A stretch of 64,000 bases of DNA from Helicobacteraceae bacterium (GTDB lineage Bacteria; Campylobacterota; Campylobacteria; Campylobacterales; Helicobacteraceae), in NCBI GenBank assembly GCA_900766555.1, contig CAAFVR010000017.1, positions 1-64,000 on the forward strand. The letters are read 5' to 3'. Position numbers and translations under genes: made by a program. The notes beneath the pieces were generated by a model. That model saw only the letters and a program-made list of their open reading frames with translations, searched no databases and was not told the DNA's origin. Positions 54,814 through 62,988 of the stretch are shown here, piece by piece. The stretch's first letter is position 1; the number at the start of each line of letters is the position of its first letter.

Positions 54814-55784
54814 TGAAAATAGCGCTCTATATCTCAACTTTTAATCGCGCAAACTATGTCTCCAAAATGGCAAAAAGCCTATCCCTTGCAAATGATTTTG
54901 ACAAAATAGATATCAAAATCTTTGATGATGCGAGCAATGAATTTGAAATTGAATTCCTGCAAAATATTCTCCCAAGTGCCAAAATCCACAGAAATGCAGA
55001 AAATATGCGCGCAGATAAAAATCTAGCCCTAATGTATCTTGATTTTCTTTGCCAAGATTATGATGTCTTTATGGCAGCGGATTCAGATCTGATCTTTTCA
55101 CCAAACTTTTTGGCAAAAATTAAAGAATTTCTACCCAAAACAAAAGGCGCGCTATCAATTTATAACTCAAATTTGCATCCTTTCATTAAAGAAAGCACCA
55201 ATTCCAATTTGGATCTTGGCTTAAAAGATCACATCGGATCTGCTGGCTCTGTTTTCACGCGCGAAATTGTAGAAAAATTAATATTGCATATCTCAAATCA
55301 ACATGAAAATCTAATTAGTCAACAAGATCTAGACAATATACGGGGGGGGGGGGGGCAAAATACCCTCTGCATTTTGCCCGCAGATGTGGGCAAGCTAGAA
55401 ATTTTTAATCGCATTAAAAATGCCTTTTTGGATAATGTTAATGCGCTTGATTGGCAATTTTCTGCCTTTTTTAAAAAAGCAAATATAGAACTTTTTTGCA
55501 CAAAAGAAAGCTTTGTTCAACATATCGGAATCCTCGGACAAAATAACGGCGGATGGCTATATTATTTTGACTTCGGGCTAAATTTCATGCCAATACATTT
55601 GGTAAATCAAAAAATCATGATGGAATTTACTCATGAATTAATCTATGAAAATGCCAGAGTAATTGAAAAAAGCCGGCTCTTTAGGTTTAAGACAAAGCTA
55701 AAAAACAGAGCAAAAGCAACAAAACATAATCTCAAAAAATTGCTTCTTAGCACAAATGCGAAACTAAGCCTGCTTAATAAATAA
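54813..55784 (+). CDS. GT-A type glycosyltransferase with in-gene G14 tract (phase-variable)
   Basis: It has 323 residues. The N-terminal half has the GT-A pattern: ALYISTFNRANYVSKM (about 3-18), FDDAS (about 37-41) and MAADSDLIFSPNFL (about 89-102), where DSD matches the metal/nucleotide-binding DxD. A tract of 14 G at 55342-55355 encodes Arg177 to Gly181. In this sequence the tract length keeps the frame open (ON); lengths of 11, 14 or 17 keep it, others end it soon after residue 181 and remove the C-terminal 45%. The tail is Lys-rich. It probably modifies a surface glycan. It converges with the DUF2156 gene. Confidence 0.85.
   Translation: MKIALYISTFNRANYVSKMAKSLSLANDFDKIDIKIFDDASNEFEIEFLQNILPSAKIHRNAENMRADKNLALMYLDFLCQDYDVFMAADSDLIFSPNFLAKIKEFLPKTKGALSIYNSNLHPFIKESTNSNLDLGLKDHIGSAGSVFTREIVEKLILHISNQHENLISQQDLDNIRGGGGQNTLCILPADVGKLEIFNRIKNAFLDNVNALDWQFSAFFKKANIELFCTKESFVQHIGILGQNNGGWLYYFDFGLNFMPIHLVNQKIMMEFTHELIYENARVIEKSRLFRFKTKLKNRAKATKHNLKKLLLSTNAKLSLLNK
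55342..55355 (+). repeat. G14 homopolymer inside the glycosyltransferase gene
   Basis: Fourteen consecutive G in an otherwise AT-rich gene, longer than any other homopolymer in the window. Slipped-strand mispairing at such tracts is an established on/off switch for surface-structure genes in Campylobacter and Helicobacter. The assembled length may be a majority call from a mixed population. Confidence 0.95.
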
Positions 55785-56676
55785 TAGTCGCCTCAAATTT
55801 CTTAAGCAAATAAAGCGGATTATAACTAAGCTTTGCTTTTCTTAAACCCTCTAAACCTAGGTCTTCTTCGCGATTTACAAATTCTGTATCTGCAAATTCA
55901 TGCTTTAAAAATTGCTGATTAATCGCCTGATATGCGCCATGCACAAATGGCGAACCCTTCTCTATATGTATTAAACACATCTTTGGATTTATTATCTCGC
56001 CAAAACTAAAAGCTACGATTTCACCGTCAACACAGATTGCCCCGCCTCTTAGATTAGAACATACAAGAACATCAAAATTTTCTAACACATCAATAATGCC
56101 CAAATGCTCAAATTTCAAATTCGCCAAATCAATTTCATTATCATTACGCAAATTTAGCCATTCATGCTGCTTTTGTATCACTTTTGCTATATTTTGCGAA
56201 TTAAATGCTTCATATGTGAAATCTGGATTTGCGCGGATAAATTGATTTAGATGATTCTTTTTTTTATGAAATTTGCGCCCGCTTAGATTTATCAGCTCAT
56301 TTGTGCTGTAAATATAATCGCTTCTATCTTCATTTAAAATTATCTGAAATCTATTTGGAAAGTTCACTTGCAAAAATTCGGCTTCCTCGCTTGTCAATGC
56401 GCTAAATCTAGCCTCTTTATCTTGGCTCAATAGATCCGCAATGACAGCCTTTTTATCGCCGCTCCCCTTTGGGAAAAAATAATAATGCTCTTTATTGCTA
56501 AGCATCGTGCGCACTAAAATGCAATTTGATACATTTGCAAATGAAATATCTCTAGCATGGCGCCAAATATATAAATTTACAAAAGTGATATCGCCTATTT
56601 GCACATTCTCATGCGCCAATGCGCCATTAATTACCTCACAATCGCTTAGTTCTAATGGCTTAAAATCAAAACCCAT
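55774..56676 (-). CDS. DUF2156 (LPG_synthase_C-like) protein
   Basis: It has 300 residues from the ATG at 56676, preceded by GAGG and overlapping the lysA stop by 11 bases; longer upstream starts run inside lysA. The duplicated GNAT-like fold of the phosphatidylglycerol lysyltransferase C-terminal domain is suggested by NLYIWRHARDISF, GRKFHKKKNHLNQF (about residues 135-148) and the C-terminal INREEDLGLEGLRKAKLSYNP-type motif. No membrane domain is attached, so it is not a full MprF. It may transfer an aminoacyl or acyl group; the substrate is unknown. It is co-transcribed with lysA. Confidence 0.75.
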   Translation of the reverse strand: MGFDFKPLELSDCEVINGALAHENVQIGDITFVNLYIWRHARDISFANVSNCILVRTMLSNKEHYYFFPKGSGDKKAVIADLLSQDKEARFSALTSEEAEFLQVNFPNRFQIILNEDRSDYIYSTNELINLSGRKFHKKKNHLNQFIRANPDFTYEAFNSQNIAKVIQKQHEWLNLRNDNEIDLANLKFEHLGIIDVLENFDVLVCSNLRGGAICVDGEIVAFSFGEIINPKMCLIHIEKGSPFVHGAYQAINQQFLKHEFADTEFVNREEDLGLEGLRKAKLSYNPLYLLKKFEATIIY

Positions 56677-57886
56677 GTGTCGCCTCATCATAAAGCAAAT
56701 GCGCAAAATCCTCTCTTTTACGCAACAGTGCAATTTTGGAATTATAAGATCCGATCTCAGCTGCGCGCGGACGCAAATTATAATTATGACTCATGCTAAA
56801 ACCATATGCGCCAACATCATAAAAAGCTATCAAATCTCCCTCTTTGGCATTAATGCTCACATTTTTTGCTAAAAAATCGCCACTTTCACACACTGGCCCA
56901 ACAATATCAGCATAAAAATCTGCATCTTTTATCTCATTTGAAATAATGCGAAATCTATGCTTTGCATCATATAACGCTGGGCGCATTAAATCATTCATCG
57001 CGCAATCTGTGATTACAAAATTTTTGTGCGGCGTTTTTTTGACCCCAAGCACAGATCCAACCAAGATCCCGCAATCTCCAACAATGCGACGCCCCGGCTC
57101 ACATAGGATCTGGAGCCCCAAAGATCCCATAATCGCCTTTATTTCTTTCGCATATCTTGTAAGCGAAATTATTTCTTCGCCGCCATAAGCTATGCCGACC
57201 CCGCCGCCAATATCCAAAAATTTAAGCCCAATCCCTTTATCCAAAAGCTTTTTTGCAAAATCTCGCATCTTTAAAGCCGCCTGCATCAAAGGATCAATGT
57301 CCAAAATCTGGCTGCCAATATGAAATTGCAATCCAATTGGCAATAAAAATTCGCTTTTTTTAGCATAAAGATATAGCGCCTCTGCAGCCAATATATCTAG
57401 CCCAAACTTGCTGCTTGTAAGCCCCGTTGATATAAAAGGATGCGTCTTTGCATCAATATTTGGATTTACGCGTATTGAAATTGGCGCAATAATCTTGAGC
57501 TCTTTTGCTATATTTTCTAACTCAAAAAGCTCAAATTCACTTTCAATATTAATTAATAAAATTTTTGATTTAAGCGCCAATTCTAGTTCGGATCTAGTTT
57601 TACCAACACCTGAAAAAATAATTTTAGATGGCTCTATCCCGGATATTAGCGCCTTTTGTATCTCAAAACCACTTACGCAATCTGCGCCAGCGCCAAGATT
57701 AGCTAACATTTTTAAAATAGATAAATTCGAATTCGCCTTCAAGGCATAGCAAATAATCGCATCTTTAAATGCCTCGCTATAGCTTAAAAAATTATCTCTA
57801 ATGCGATCTAAATCATATAAATAAAAGGGCGTTTTATATTCTTTTGCGATATTACAAATCGCCTCATCATTAGAAAAAATAGCCAT
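56666..57886 (-). CDS. lysA: Diaminopimelate decarboxylase
   Basis: PLP enzyme converting meso-diaminopimelate to L-lysine, the last step of lysine synthesis. It has 406 residues. The PLP Lys is in CYALKANSN (about residue 49). The HIGSQI and GGGVGIAYGG motifs lie near 192 and 223. The substrate-binding CEPGRRIVGDCG is near 262 and PVCESGDFLA near 331. The start overlaps the end of the OMP gene by 17 bases. A DUF2156 gene follows on the same transcript. Confidence 0.96.
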   Translation of the reverse strand: MAIFSNDEAICNIAKEYKTPFYLYDLDRIRDNFLSYSEAFKDAIICYALKANSNLSILKMLANLGAGADCVSGFEIQKALISGIEPSKIIFSGVGKTRSELELALKSKILLINIESEFELFELENIAKELKIIAPISIRVNPNIDAKTHPFISTGLTSSKFGLDILAAEALYLYAKKSEFLLPIGLQFHIGSQILDIDPLMQAALKMRDFAKKLLDKGIGLKFLDIGGGVGIAYGGEEIISLTRYAKEIKAIMGSLGLQILCEPGRRIVGDCGILVGSVLGVKKTPHKNFVITDCAMNDLMRPALYDAKHRFRIISNEIKDADFYADIVGPVCESGDFLAKNVSINAKEGDLIAFYDVGAYGFSMSHNYNLRPRAAEIGSYNSKIALLRKREDFAHLLYDEATHGF

Positions 57887-58580
57887 AACTCAAGCCAAAA
57901 AATGTATTTCTAAATTCCTCTTGGCGAGTTATAAATTCGCTTGTATTGTTTTGTTTTGGTATTTGCACAGATCCGCTTGATCCACCAAAAGCTAGCTTGA
58001 AACCAAATTCGACTATATGAGATCTAAACACTACGCTTGTAAGCCCCGCATTTAGCCCCCAACCAAAGCCATGATAAATCTTTGTCAAAGATGTATTTTG
58101 CGCGCGCTTATCTGATGTTTGCGCATGGAAAAATGTATTTGCAAGCCCAGAATATCCCACAAAACCACCAAGATACAGCCCGCTGCTCGCATCAAGAGTA
58201 TTTAAAAAATTGAAAATATAATCTACATTTGCATCCAGCCGATAGCCCGTGCTCAGCTTGTCTTGGAAAGATTTTTTAGGATCACCCGTTATATCATCTT
58301 CATTTTCAATTGGATTTGCATTAACTTGGCCAAAACTCACATAGGATCTAATCGCATTATTGATATTAAAACCATATAAATAACCCAATCTAGCGCCATA
58401 GCCAAAGCCATAATCTGCGGAATTTAACGTTTTTAACGCGCCCTCTGGGATATTTTTTAATACGCCGCCAGCGCCAATTTCAAAGCCAACAAATGCTCCG
58501 TCCTTTTCAAGCGCGCTAACTTGATTTAAAAAGCTAGCACAGGCTATGCCAACAATTGCTCTTACAAATGCTTTTCTCAC
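57870..58580 (-). CDS. Helicobacter-type outer membrane beta-barrel protein
   Basis: It has 236 residues. A signal peptide covers residues 1 to about 23 (ending NQVSA). The mature N-terminus LEKDGAFVGFEIGAGG resembles the opening of Helicobacter Hop/Hor-type outer membrane proteins. Alternating amphipathic strands (for example YGFGYGARLGYLYGF and SGLYLGGFVGYSG) and the C-terminal FFGLSYGYFF, ending in Phe, fit an eight- to ten-stranded barrel. The ligand or adhesion role is unknown. It lies between acnB and lysA with a short gap and an overlap. Confidence 0.82.
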   Translation of the reverse strand: MRKAFVRAIVGIACASFLNQVSALEKDGAFVGFEIGAGGVLKNIPEGALKTLNSADYGFGYGARLGYLYGFNINNAIRSYVSFGQVNANPIENEDDITGDPKKSFQDKLSTGYRLDANVDYIFNFLNTLDASSGLYLGGFVGYSGLANTFFHAQTSDKRAQNTSLTKIYHGFGWGLNAGLTSVVFRSHIVEFGFKLAFGGSSGSVQIPKQNNTSEFITRQEEFRNTFFGLSYGYFF

Positions 58581-58589
58581 GAATACTGC

Positions 58590-61139
58590 CTAAAGTTTTA
58601 CTTCCATCTTGTCAAAAGAAAGATAAGTGTAAATTTTATCTTGATTTAATTTATCTTTGACTATGTCCAAATATTCTTTCGGATCTGGTATCTTGCCCAA
58701 AAGCGCGCAAACTGCGCCTAGCTCGGCACTTCCTAAATATACTTGCGCGCCGCGCCCCATACGATTGTCAAAATTCCTAGTCGAAGTTGAAAAAACTGTT
58801 GCTCCATCGCGCACCCTAGCTTGATTTCCCATACATAAACTACAGCCTGGAACTTCAATCCTAGTGCCAGCAGCTCCAAATATTGAAAAATAGCCCTCAT
58901 CAGCTAGCTTTGTGGAATCCATTTTAGTAGGCGGCACAATCCAAACTCGCGTCGGTAGCGCTCCTGCATCCTTAACGATCTCGCCAAATGCCCTAAAATG
59001 CCCGATATTTGTCATACAAGATCCAATGAAAACTTCATCCACTTTATGCGGGCGCTTCGGATTTGCCAACACTTCAGAAAGCGTGGCCACATCATCTGGA
59101 TCATTTGGACATGCCAAAATAGGCTCTGTTATTTCATCCAAATTTATATCAATAATGCTGTGATAATTCGCATCTTTATCGGCCTCTAAAAGCACCGGAT
59201 TTGCAATCCATTCTTCCATCGCCTTAATCCTGCGCTCTAGCGTACTTACACTTTGATAGCCATTTTTTATCATATTTTGCATTAGCGCAATATTTGATTT
59301 CAAATATCGTATTATTGGCTCTTTATCTAGCTTTACCACGCATCCCGCTGAACTTCGTTCCGCGCTCGCATCGCTAAATTCAAAAGCTTGTTCTATTTCG
59401 ATATTTTCAAGCCCTTCTATTTCTAATATTTTGCCGCTGAAAACATTTTTCTTGCCCTTTTTTTCAATCGTCAAAAGACCCTGTTTGATCGCATAATATG
59501 GGATCGCATTTACTAGATCTCGTAATGTCACGCCTGGATTCAAGCTACCGCGAAAGCGCACAAGAACAGATTCAGGCATATTTAAAGGCATGCTGCCAGT
59601 AACCGCTGCAAATGCGACAAGTCCGCTTCCAGCTGGAAAACTAATACCAATTGGGAAGCGCGTATGGCTATCACCACCCGTACCTAGCGTATCTGGCAAG
59701 CAAAAACGATTGAGCCAAGAATGTATTACGCCATCTTTTGGCCTTAGCGCCACGCCGCCACGACTTGTTATAAAATCTGGCAAAGTCGCCTGCAAGCTTA
59801 TATCCGATGGTTTTGGATAAGCTGCCGTGTGGCAAAAACTCTGCATCACAAAATCTGCTCCAAAATTCAGCGCAGCAAGCTCTTTTATCTCATCGCGCGT
59901 CATCGCACCTGTCGTATCTTGAGAACCAACTGTCGTAGTTCTAGGCTCACAATATGTACCCGGCACTACACCATCAACTCCACATGCGCGACCTACGATT
60001 TTTTGCGCCAAAGTAAAGCCCTTTTGTGTAGCTTTTGGCACATCTGGCTTTATAAATACGTCACTTTCGCCAAGTTTTAGGAATTTACGAGCCTTATTTG
60101 TGAGCGCGCGCCCAATAATTAGCTGTATCCTGCCGCCAGCTCGGATCTCATCTGCAATAGTATTTGGCGAGAGCTCAAATGTACTTACAATTTCGCCATC
60201 TTTTAATATCTTGCCCTCATATGGCAGAACTTCGATAATGTCACCCTCATTTAGTTTTGATACATCAGCTACGATTGGCAGAGCGCCCGAATCTTCGCAG
60301 GTATTAAAAAATATAGGCGCAATTATCCCGCCAATTACAAAGCCTCTTGTTTTTTTATTTGGTATAAATGGGATTTCATCGCCAAAATGCCATTGTATGG
60401 AATTGGTCGCACTCTTACGGCTAGATCCGGTGCCTACGACATCGCCCACATAAACTACGCTAACGCCAGAATTTTTGACATTTGCAATGCGCGTTTTAAA
60501 TTCTGGAATACGATTTTTGAGCATCGCCTCAGCATGCAAAGGTATATCACTTCGCGTGAAAGCATCGCTAGCTGGACTTAGATCATCAGTATTTGTTTCG
60601 CCATCAATTTTTAGTACACATAATTTTATGCGCTCACTCAAAGCCGGTTTATTTAAAAACCACTCCGCATCTGCCCAAGATTGCAAAATTTCCTTTGCAA
60701 GTGGCAAACTGGCGCTCAGATCCGATATGGTGTCAAAATGTTCATAAACTAATAGCGTATTTTTGAGTGCTTTTGCGCCCTCTTTTGAGACTTCAGTATC
60801 GCTTGATTTTAGCGCCTCAATTAAATATGGCACATTGTAGCCGCCAAGCATTGAACCCAAGTAAAATACCGCTTCTTTTGGGCTTATCACATCACAATTC
60901 TTTTGCTTTGTAGCCAAAGCGCCTAGGAAATCGGCCTTAATTTTTGAGGTCGGATCTACGCCGGGGCTTACACGATTAATTAGCAAATCTTTTGCAAAAG
61001 TTTTTTCTTCACTTGTGCCATTTTCGAGCATTTGCACAACTGTATTTGTTTGATCCACATTTAGCGGTAATGGCGGGACATCTCCGCGCTCAAGAGCTAG
61101 ATTTTTGTAATCTTTTATAAAATAGGAAAATTCACTCAT
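58590..61139 (-). CDS. acnB: Bifunctional aconitate hydratase 2 / 2-methylisocitrate dehydratase
   Basis: TCA-cycle enzyme that isomerises citrate and isocitrate through a [4Fe-4S] cluster. It has 849 residues and the AcnB domain order: HEAT-like domain, swivel domain (about 170-380, with VVYVGDVVGTGSSRKSATNS) and catalytic domains. Cluster Cys ligands are seen in IGSCMTNIGHF (about 708) and PGCSLCMGNQ (about 770-773). VGSQDTTGAMTRDEIK and GGDSHTRFPIG are typical. Apo-AcnB is known to bind mRNA as an iron sensor in other bacteria. A 103-bp gap upstream contains the probable promoter but no clear hexamers. Confidence 0.97.
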   Translation of the reverse strand: MSEFSYFIKDYKNLALERGDVPPLPLNVDQTNTVVQMLENGTSEEKTFAKDLLINRVSPGVDPTSKIKADFLGALATKQKNCDVISPKEAVFYLGSMLGGYNVPYLIEALKSSDTEVSKEGAKALKNTLLVYEHFDTISDLSASLPLAKEILQSWADAEWFLNKPALSERIKLCVLKIDGETNTDDLSPASDAFTRSDIPLHAEAMLKNRIPEFKTRIANVKNSGVSVVYVGDVVGTGSSRKSATNSIQWHFGDEIPFIPNKKTRGFVIGGIIAPIFFNTCEDSGALPIVADVSKLNEGDIIEVLPYEGKILKDGEIVSTFELSPNTIADEIRAGGRIQLIIGRALTNKARKFLKLGESDVFIKPDVPKATQKGFTLAQKIVGRACGVDGVVPGTYCEPRTTTVGSQDTTGAMTRDEIKELAALNFGADFVMQSFCHTAAYPKPSDISLQATLPDFITSRGGVALRPKDGVIHSWLNRFCLPDTLGTGGDSHTRFPIGISFPAGSGLVAFAAVTGSMPLNMPESVLVRFRGSLNPGVTLRDLVNAIPYYAIKQGLLTIEKKGKKNVFSGKILEIEGLENIEIEQAFEFSDASAERSSAGCVVKLDKEPIIRYLKSNIALMQNMIKNGYQSVSTLERRIKAMEEWIANPVLLEADKDANYHSIIDINLDEITEPILACPNDPDDVATLSEVLANPKRPHKVDEVFIGSCMTNIGHFRAFGEIVKDAGALPTRVWIVPPTKMDSTKLADEGYFSIFGAAGTRIEVPGCSLCMGNQARVRDGATVFSTSTRNFDNRMGRGAQVYLGSAELGAVCALLGKIPDPKEYLDIVKDKLNQDKIYTYLSFDKMEVKL

Positions 61140-61242
61140 CTAATACCTCATGTTTTTATCAAAGGTTACAACATTTTATGCATAAAAGCTATATTTGCGG
61201 GCATGAAACTTCGCTTAAAGCGCATTTTGCAACTTTTTTACA

Positions 61243-62988
61243 CTAGATATTTACAAAGCCCATATTTTTATCATCATTGAAACTTGATTGCTTTTCTTTA
61301 GAAATTGCCTCTAAAAAATCAGCCTCTTTAAATATTGGCGGATCTTTTAGCGCGACTTTATAGGCCACATTTTTTACGATTAATGAAATTTGTCCGCCGC
61401 TTAAATTATGCACGCTCAAATTCTTTGCCAAATCAAGTGGCGAAATCTCGCCCAAATCGCTTTGGAATTGCGCATTTTTAGGTAAATGCTTCTCCCAGAT
61501 CTGAAGTCTTTCATTCTGATTTGGCAATTTGAACTCAATTTTATGATTAAAGCGCCTTGAAAATGCAAAATCTATCGTCTCTAATAAATTTGTAGTCGCT
61601 ATCAAAATGCCATTAAATTTTTCAATCTGTTCTAGAAAAATATTTTGCATTTGATTATGCATTTTATCCGCGCCAGTTGCGCTACTTGCGCGCAAACTCA
61701 AGAATTGATCTGCCTCATCCAAAAATAATATTGGCGGATTTTTAAATGCTTGCGCTATTTCTTTATAAGTGTCAAAGATTTTTCGGACATTTTTTTCACT
61801 CTCGCCCACATACATTGATAATACTTTTGAGCAATCAAGACTCAAGACATCGCGTTTGAGCTCTTTTGCAATCGCAAGCGCCGTGATCGTTTTGCCCGTG
61901 CCAGATCTGCCATAGAATATTATTTTTGCTTCTCTAGCGTCTTTTATGCCCCATTGTTTGAGTAGCGAAATTACTTTTGGGTCAATTTGCTTTAATAGCA
62001 CCTGTATCGTATCAAGCGTTGATTTTGGCAACACTATATCTTTTAGCGATTTTTTGGGCTTTTTGATCTCAAAAATATCATCCGCCAATTTTGATAGCTC
62101 AAGAGTATGGCCTAGCTTCTTAGATCCGATCTTTTTAACACTTCTTTGCGGATAAAAAATTTTTTCCAAAATGTCTTCATGTATGAAAAAGAATTTGGAC
62201 AAACTCCCAAAAAAGCTTGGAAATTCATCATAATCTAAAATTTTTTTAGCAATTAGCTTATTTTTGTCATCTAAAATTGTGCGATTTTTGATTTTTTCAT
62301 ATTCATCTTTTGAAATTAACTCAATTAACGAGCTCATTTCGCGCAAATTATCTCCGCTTGAGTATTCCTCTTTTAATAGCGCAAAAAATATCGTTTGCTC
62401 AGTTTTATCTAGCTCAAAAGGCGCCAATATCTCAATGACTGGCAAATTTTTAGAAATTTTTAGCCTCGCACTAATTTCATCTTCTAGGCTTTTTAATCGC
62501 GATTTATGTTTGCTAGACCTAGATTCTAAATCCACATTTTTAGAGACTTTTTGCATTAGTGAAATGCGCAAAAATTCATCTCGCAAATATTCATTTTGAT
62601 CTAAATATGGCGTGATTTTGAGCGCTTTTGCATTCACATCACCTTCTAAAATCTTAAAAAATAGCTCGCCTAATGTGACTTCTAAATGCAGTAATTCAAG
62701 CAAGCTTATATCGCTTGAGCTAGATTGCGAAAAGCTAGATTCGCTAACTAGCCCCAAAAATATAAGCTCTCGAAATGGTGAGAGCAGATCTAGCACATCT
62801 GCTTTATTATTGGAGCTAAATTCACTTAAAAGTGCAAAAACGCTCCCCTCAAAATGACCTCTAATGTAATTTTTTAGCATAAATGCCAAGATTTCGCCCT
62901 GCAAAACACTGCAATCAAGCGCCTTAAAAACCTCATTTTCTTGTAAATTTTTGCACGATATGAAATCTTTTACTCGTTGCATTCCCAT
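61243..62988 (-). CDS. AAA-type ATPase with unique N-terminal domain
   Basis: It has 581 residues. The C-terminal AAA module (about 345-560) has Walker A FYGRSGTGKT (about 354-363), Walker B ILFLDEADQFLSLR and the second region of homology with an Arg finger in FAFSRRFNHKIEF. The N-terminal about 320 residues are helical and Leu/Glu/Ser-rich with no recognised motif. Similar ATPases lie near der in other Campylobacterota, and their substrate is not known to me. No FtsH-like protease or membrane segment is present. The start overlaps the der stop by 19 bases. Confidence 0.85.
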   Translation of the reverse strand: MGMQRVKDFISCKNLQENEVFKALDCSVLQGEILAFMLKNYIRGHFEGSVFALLSEFSSNNKADVLDLLSPFRELIFLGLVSESSFSQSSSSDISLLELLHLEVTLGELFFKILEGDVNAKALKITPYLDQNEYLRDEFLRISLMQKVSKNVDLESRSSKHKSRLKSLEDEISARLKISKNLPVIEILAPFELDKTEQTIFFALLKEEYSSGDNLREMSSLIELISKDEYEKIKNRTILDDKNKLIAKKILDYDEFPSFFGSLSKFFFIHEDILEKIFYPQRSVKKIGSKKLGHTLELSKLADDIFEIKKPKKSLKDIVLPKSTLDTIQVLLKQIDPKVISLLKQWGIKDAREAKIIFYGRSGTGKTITALAIAKELKRDVLSLDCSKVLSMYVGESEKNVRKIFDTYKEIAQAFKNPPILFLDEADQFLSLRASSATGADKMHNQMQNIFLEQIEKFNGILIATTNLLETIDFAFSRRFNHKIEFKLPNQNERLQIWEKHLPKNAQFQSDLGEISPLDLAKNLSVHNLSGGQISLIVKNVAYKVALKDPPIFKEADFLEAISKEKQSSFNDDKNMGFVNI

